A program made the translations under genes and the position numbers. Below the pieces are notes generated by a model, which saw only the letters and a program-made list of their open reading frames with translations, made no database searches and was not told the origin of the DNA. Shown here one piece after another: positions 22,276 through 23,280 of a stretch of 23,280 bases of DNA; the first letter of the stretch is position 1; each line of letters starts with the position of its first letter. Source of the DNA: JBBDSH01 sp040905045 (lineage in GTDB: Bacteria; Pseudomonadota; Gammaproteobacteria; Eutrophobiales; Eutrophobiaceae); NCBI GenBank assembly GCA_040905045.1, contig JBBDSH010000074.1, positions 1-23,280 of the forward strand, read 5' to 3'.

Positions 22276-23133
22276 ATGCAACTACCGGATATCCTTGTCA
22301 CCACCGACTGGCTGGAACAGCAGCTGCACGAACCGGATCTGCGCATCCTCGACTGCAGCGTCAGCATGGAAGTCACCGACGATGGCTATCAATTCGTCAG
22401 CGGCCGCCCGGAATACGACAAGGGGCATATCCCCGGCAGCGTCTTTATCGACGTGCTGGGTGAACTGGCCGATGCCGACAATCCCGTTCCCATGATGATG
22501 CCGCCGGTGGAACGGGTTGCCGAACTCATGGTGGATCGCGGTATCGGCGAAGGCACCCGCGCCGTACTCTATGATCGCGGCAACCATGCCTGGGCGGCCC
22601 GGGTCTGGTGGACGCTGCGGGTCTGCGGTTTCGATCATGCCGCCATCCTCGACGGCGGCTGGCAAAAATGGCAGAAGGAAGGCAGGCCGGTTTCCACTGA
22701 GCCGGGCAGGCACCCAAGAGGGACATTCAAGCCGGAACCGAGGCCGGAGCTGATAGCCGACAAGAATGAGGTGCGCGAGGCTATCGAAAACGACACCATT
22801 GCTCTGATCAACGCCCTGTCGCCGGAGGACTTTCGCGGTGAAGCCAATCGTTACGGCCGCCCCGGCCGCATACCCGGCAGCGAAAACATCTTCTGCCAGT
22901 CACTGGTGGACCCGGAAACCGGCGCCTACCTGCCCATGGAACAATTACGGGAAAAGTTCGCCGCCACTCACGCGCCGGACGCGAAACGTGCCATCACCTA
23001 TTGCGGCGGCGGCATCGCCGCCAGTTCGGACGCCTTCGTCCTGACCCTGCTCGGCCATGACAACGTCGCCGTCTACGACGGGTCCCTGGCGGAATGGACG
23101 GCGGATGGCGATCTTCCCATGGAAACCGGTTGA
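22276..23133 (+). CDS. Thiosulfate/3-mercaptopyruvate-type sulfurtransferase
   Basis: The 285-residue enzyme has two rhodanese domains (about 1-130 and 150-285), the second active. It moves sulfane sulfur from thiosulfate or mercaptopyruvate to a thiophilic acceptor such as cyanide. The catalytic cysteine is C243 in the loop CGGGIAAS; the first domain has the usual inactive counterpart around AVLYDRGN. Other marks are YDKGHIPGSVFIDV and GRPGRIPGSENI. The ATG at 22276 is preferred over 22249 because the latter would add nine hydrophobic residues from the repeat end. The loop sequence does not decide between the two donor classes. Placement after a CBS gene may be fortuitous. Confidence 0.9.
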   Translation: MQLPDILVTTDWLEQQLHEPDLRILDCSVSMEVTDDGYQFVSGRPEYDKGHIPGSVFIDVLGELADADNPVPMMMPPVERVAELMVDRGIGEGTRAVLYDRGNHAWAARVWWTLRVCGFDHAAILDGGWQKWQKEGRPVSTEPGRHPRGTFKPEPRPELIADKNEVREAIENDTIALINALSPEDFRGEANRYGRPGRIPGSENIFCQSLVDPETGAYLPMEQLREKFAATHAPDAKRAITYCGGGIAASSDAFVLTLLGHDNVAVYDGSLAEWTADGDLPMETG

Positions 23134-23217
23134 CCAGACCGTGTAATAACTATTCCGCTTGCCTGGGCTGCGTTTAAAAGCGGGGATCGGGGATCGTCGG
23201 GAATATTAAGCATTCTT

Positions 23218-23280
23218 ATTAAGCAGGTTATAAGTATCCCGACATTCCTCTGTGGGACCGTCGGCCGCAGGGATGCGGCC
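23218..23280. repeat. AGGGAT-loop palindromic element, copy 5 (cut by window end)
   Basis: The core hairpin has stem GGCCGC at 23263-23268, loop AGGGAT at 23269-23274 and stem GCGGCC at 23275-23280, the last base of the window. ACCGT in front of it matches copies 3 and 4. The left arm (23218-23241) is the reverse complement of 19305-19328. A short CGGGGAT heptad pair lies upstream at about 23181-23194. The right half is not visible. Confidence 0.6.

Overview
The window is a GC-rich chromosomal segment from a gammaproteobacterium, most likely of the purple-sulfur/Chromatiales type. Pointers are the gcvR-bcp gene pair, trpE separated from trpGDC, a PhoQ-like sensor kinase with PepSY partners, queG, and long bidomain ChrA. 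The taxonomy is inferred from gene content only. No phage genes, integrase, CRISPR array, rRNA or tRNA was recognised.

Layout. 1-2832: the end of a palindromic repeat element, gcvR, bcp, a second element copy, then a PIN-PhoH ATPase gene. 2833-6789: an AI-2E/PerM-type permease (minus), queG (plus) and chrA (minus). 6790-9867: a hairpin and a third element copy, then a minus-strand operon reading pepSY, pepSY, response regulator, histidine kinase, with a PmrA/PhoP-like box in front. 9927-12678: three minus-strand genes, an Mpo1-like membrane protein, a DUF4870 protein and a Pif1-like helicase. 12777-12977: a fourth element copy. 13136-20149: rpe and trpE, then an interval with two type II toxin-antitoxin modules, a small YqaE/Pmp3 protein and a broken DUF2267 gene, then trpG-trpD-trpC. 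20262-23133: a secreted beta-propeller protein, a 269-bp MITE-like element, a CBS-domain protein and a two-domain sulfurtransferase. The window ends inside a fifth element copy.

How the genes work together. trpE, trpG, trpD and trpC supply the chorismate-to-indole-glycerol-phosphate part of tryptophan synthesis, and rpe is joined to the trpE transcript. The four-gene PepSY/two-component operon looks like a self-regulated envelope-sensing unit. The rest are housekeeping or stress genes in short units.

The most unusual content is non-coding. (1) Five copies of a palindromic element share an AGGGAT hairpin loop while their stem sequences co-vary, and two of them overlap stop codons. (2) Three intergenic regions are built of 7-bp repeats in inverted arms. 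(3) The last 109 bp of trpE are duplicated on the far side of a higBA toxin-antitoxin module, the footprint of an insertion at the 3' end of trpE. (4) A 269-bp element has perfect 27-bp terminal inverted repeats and internal hairpins.
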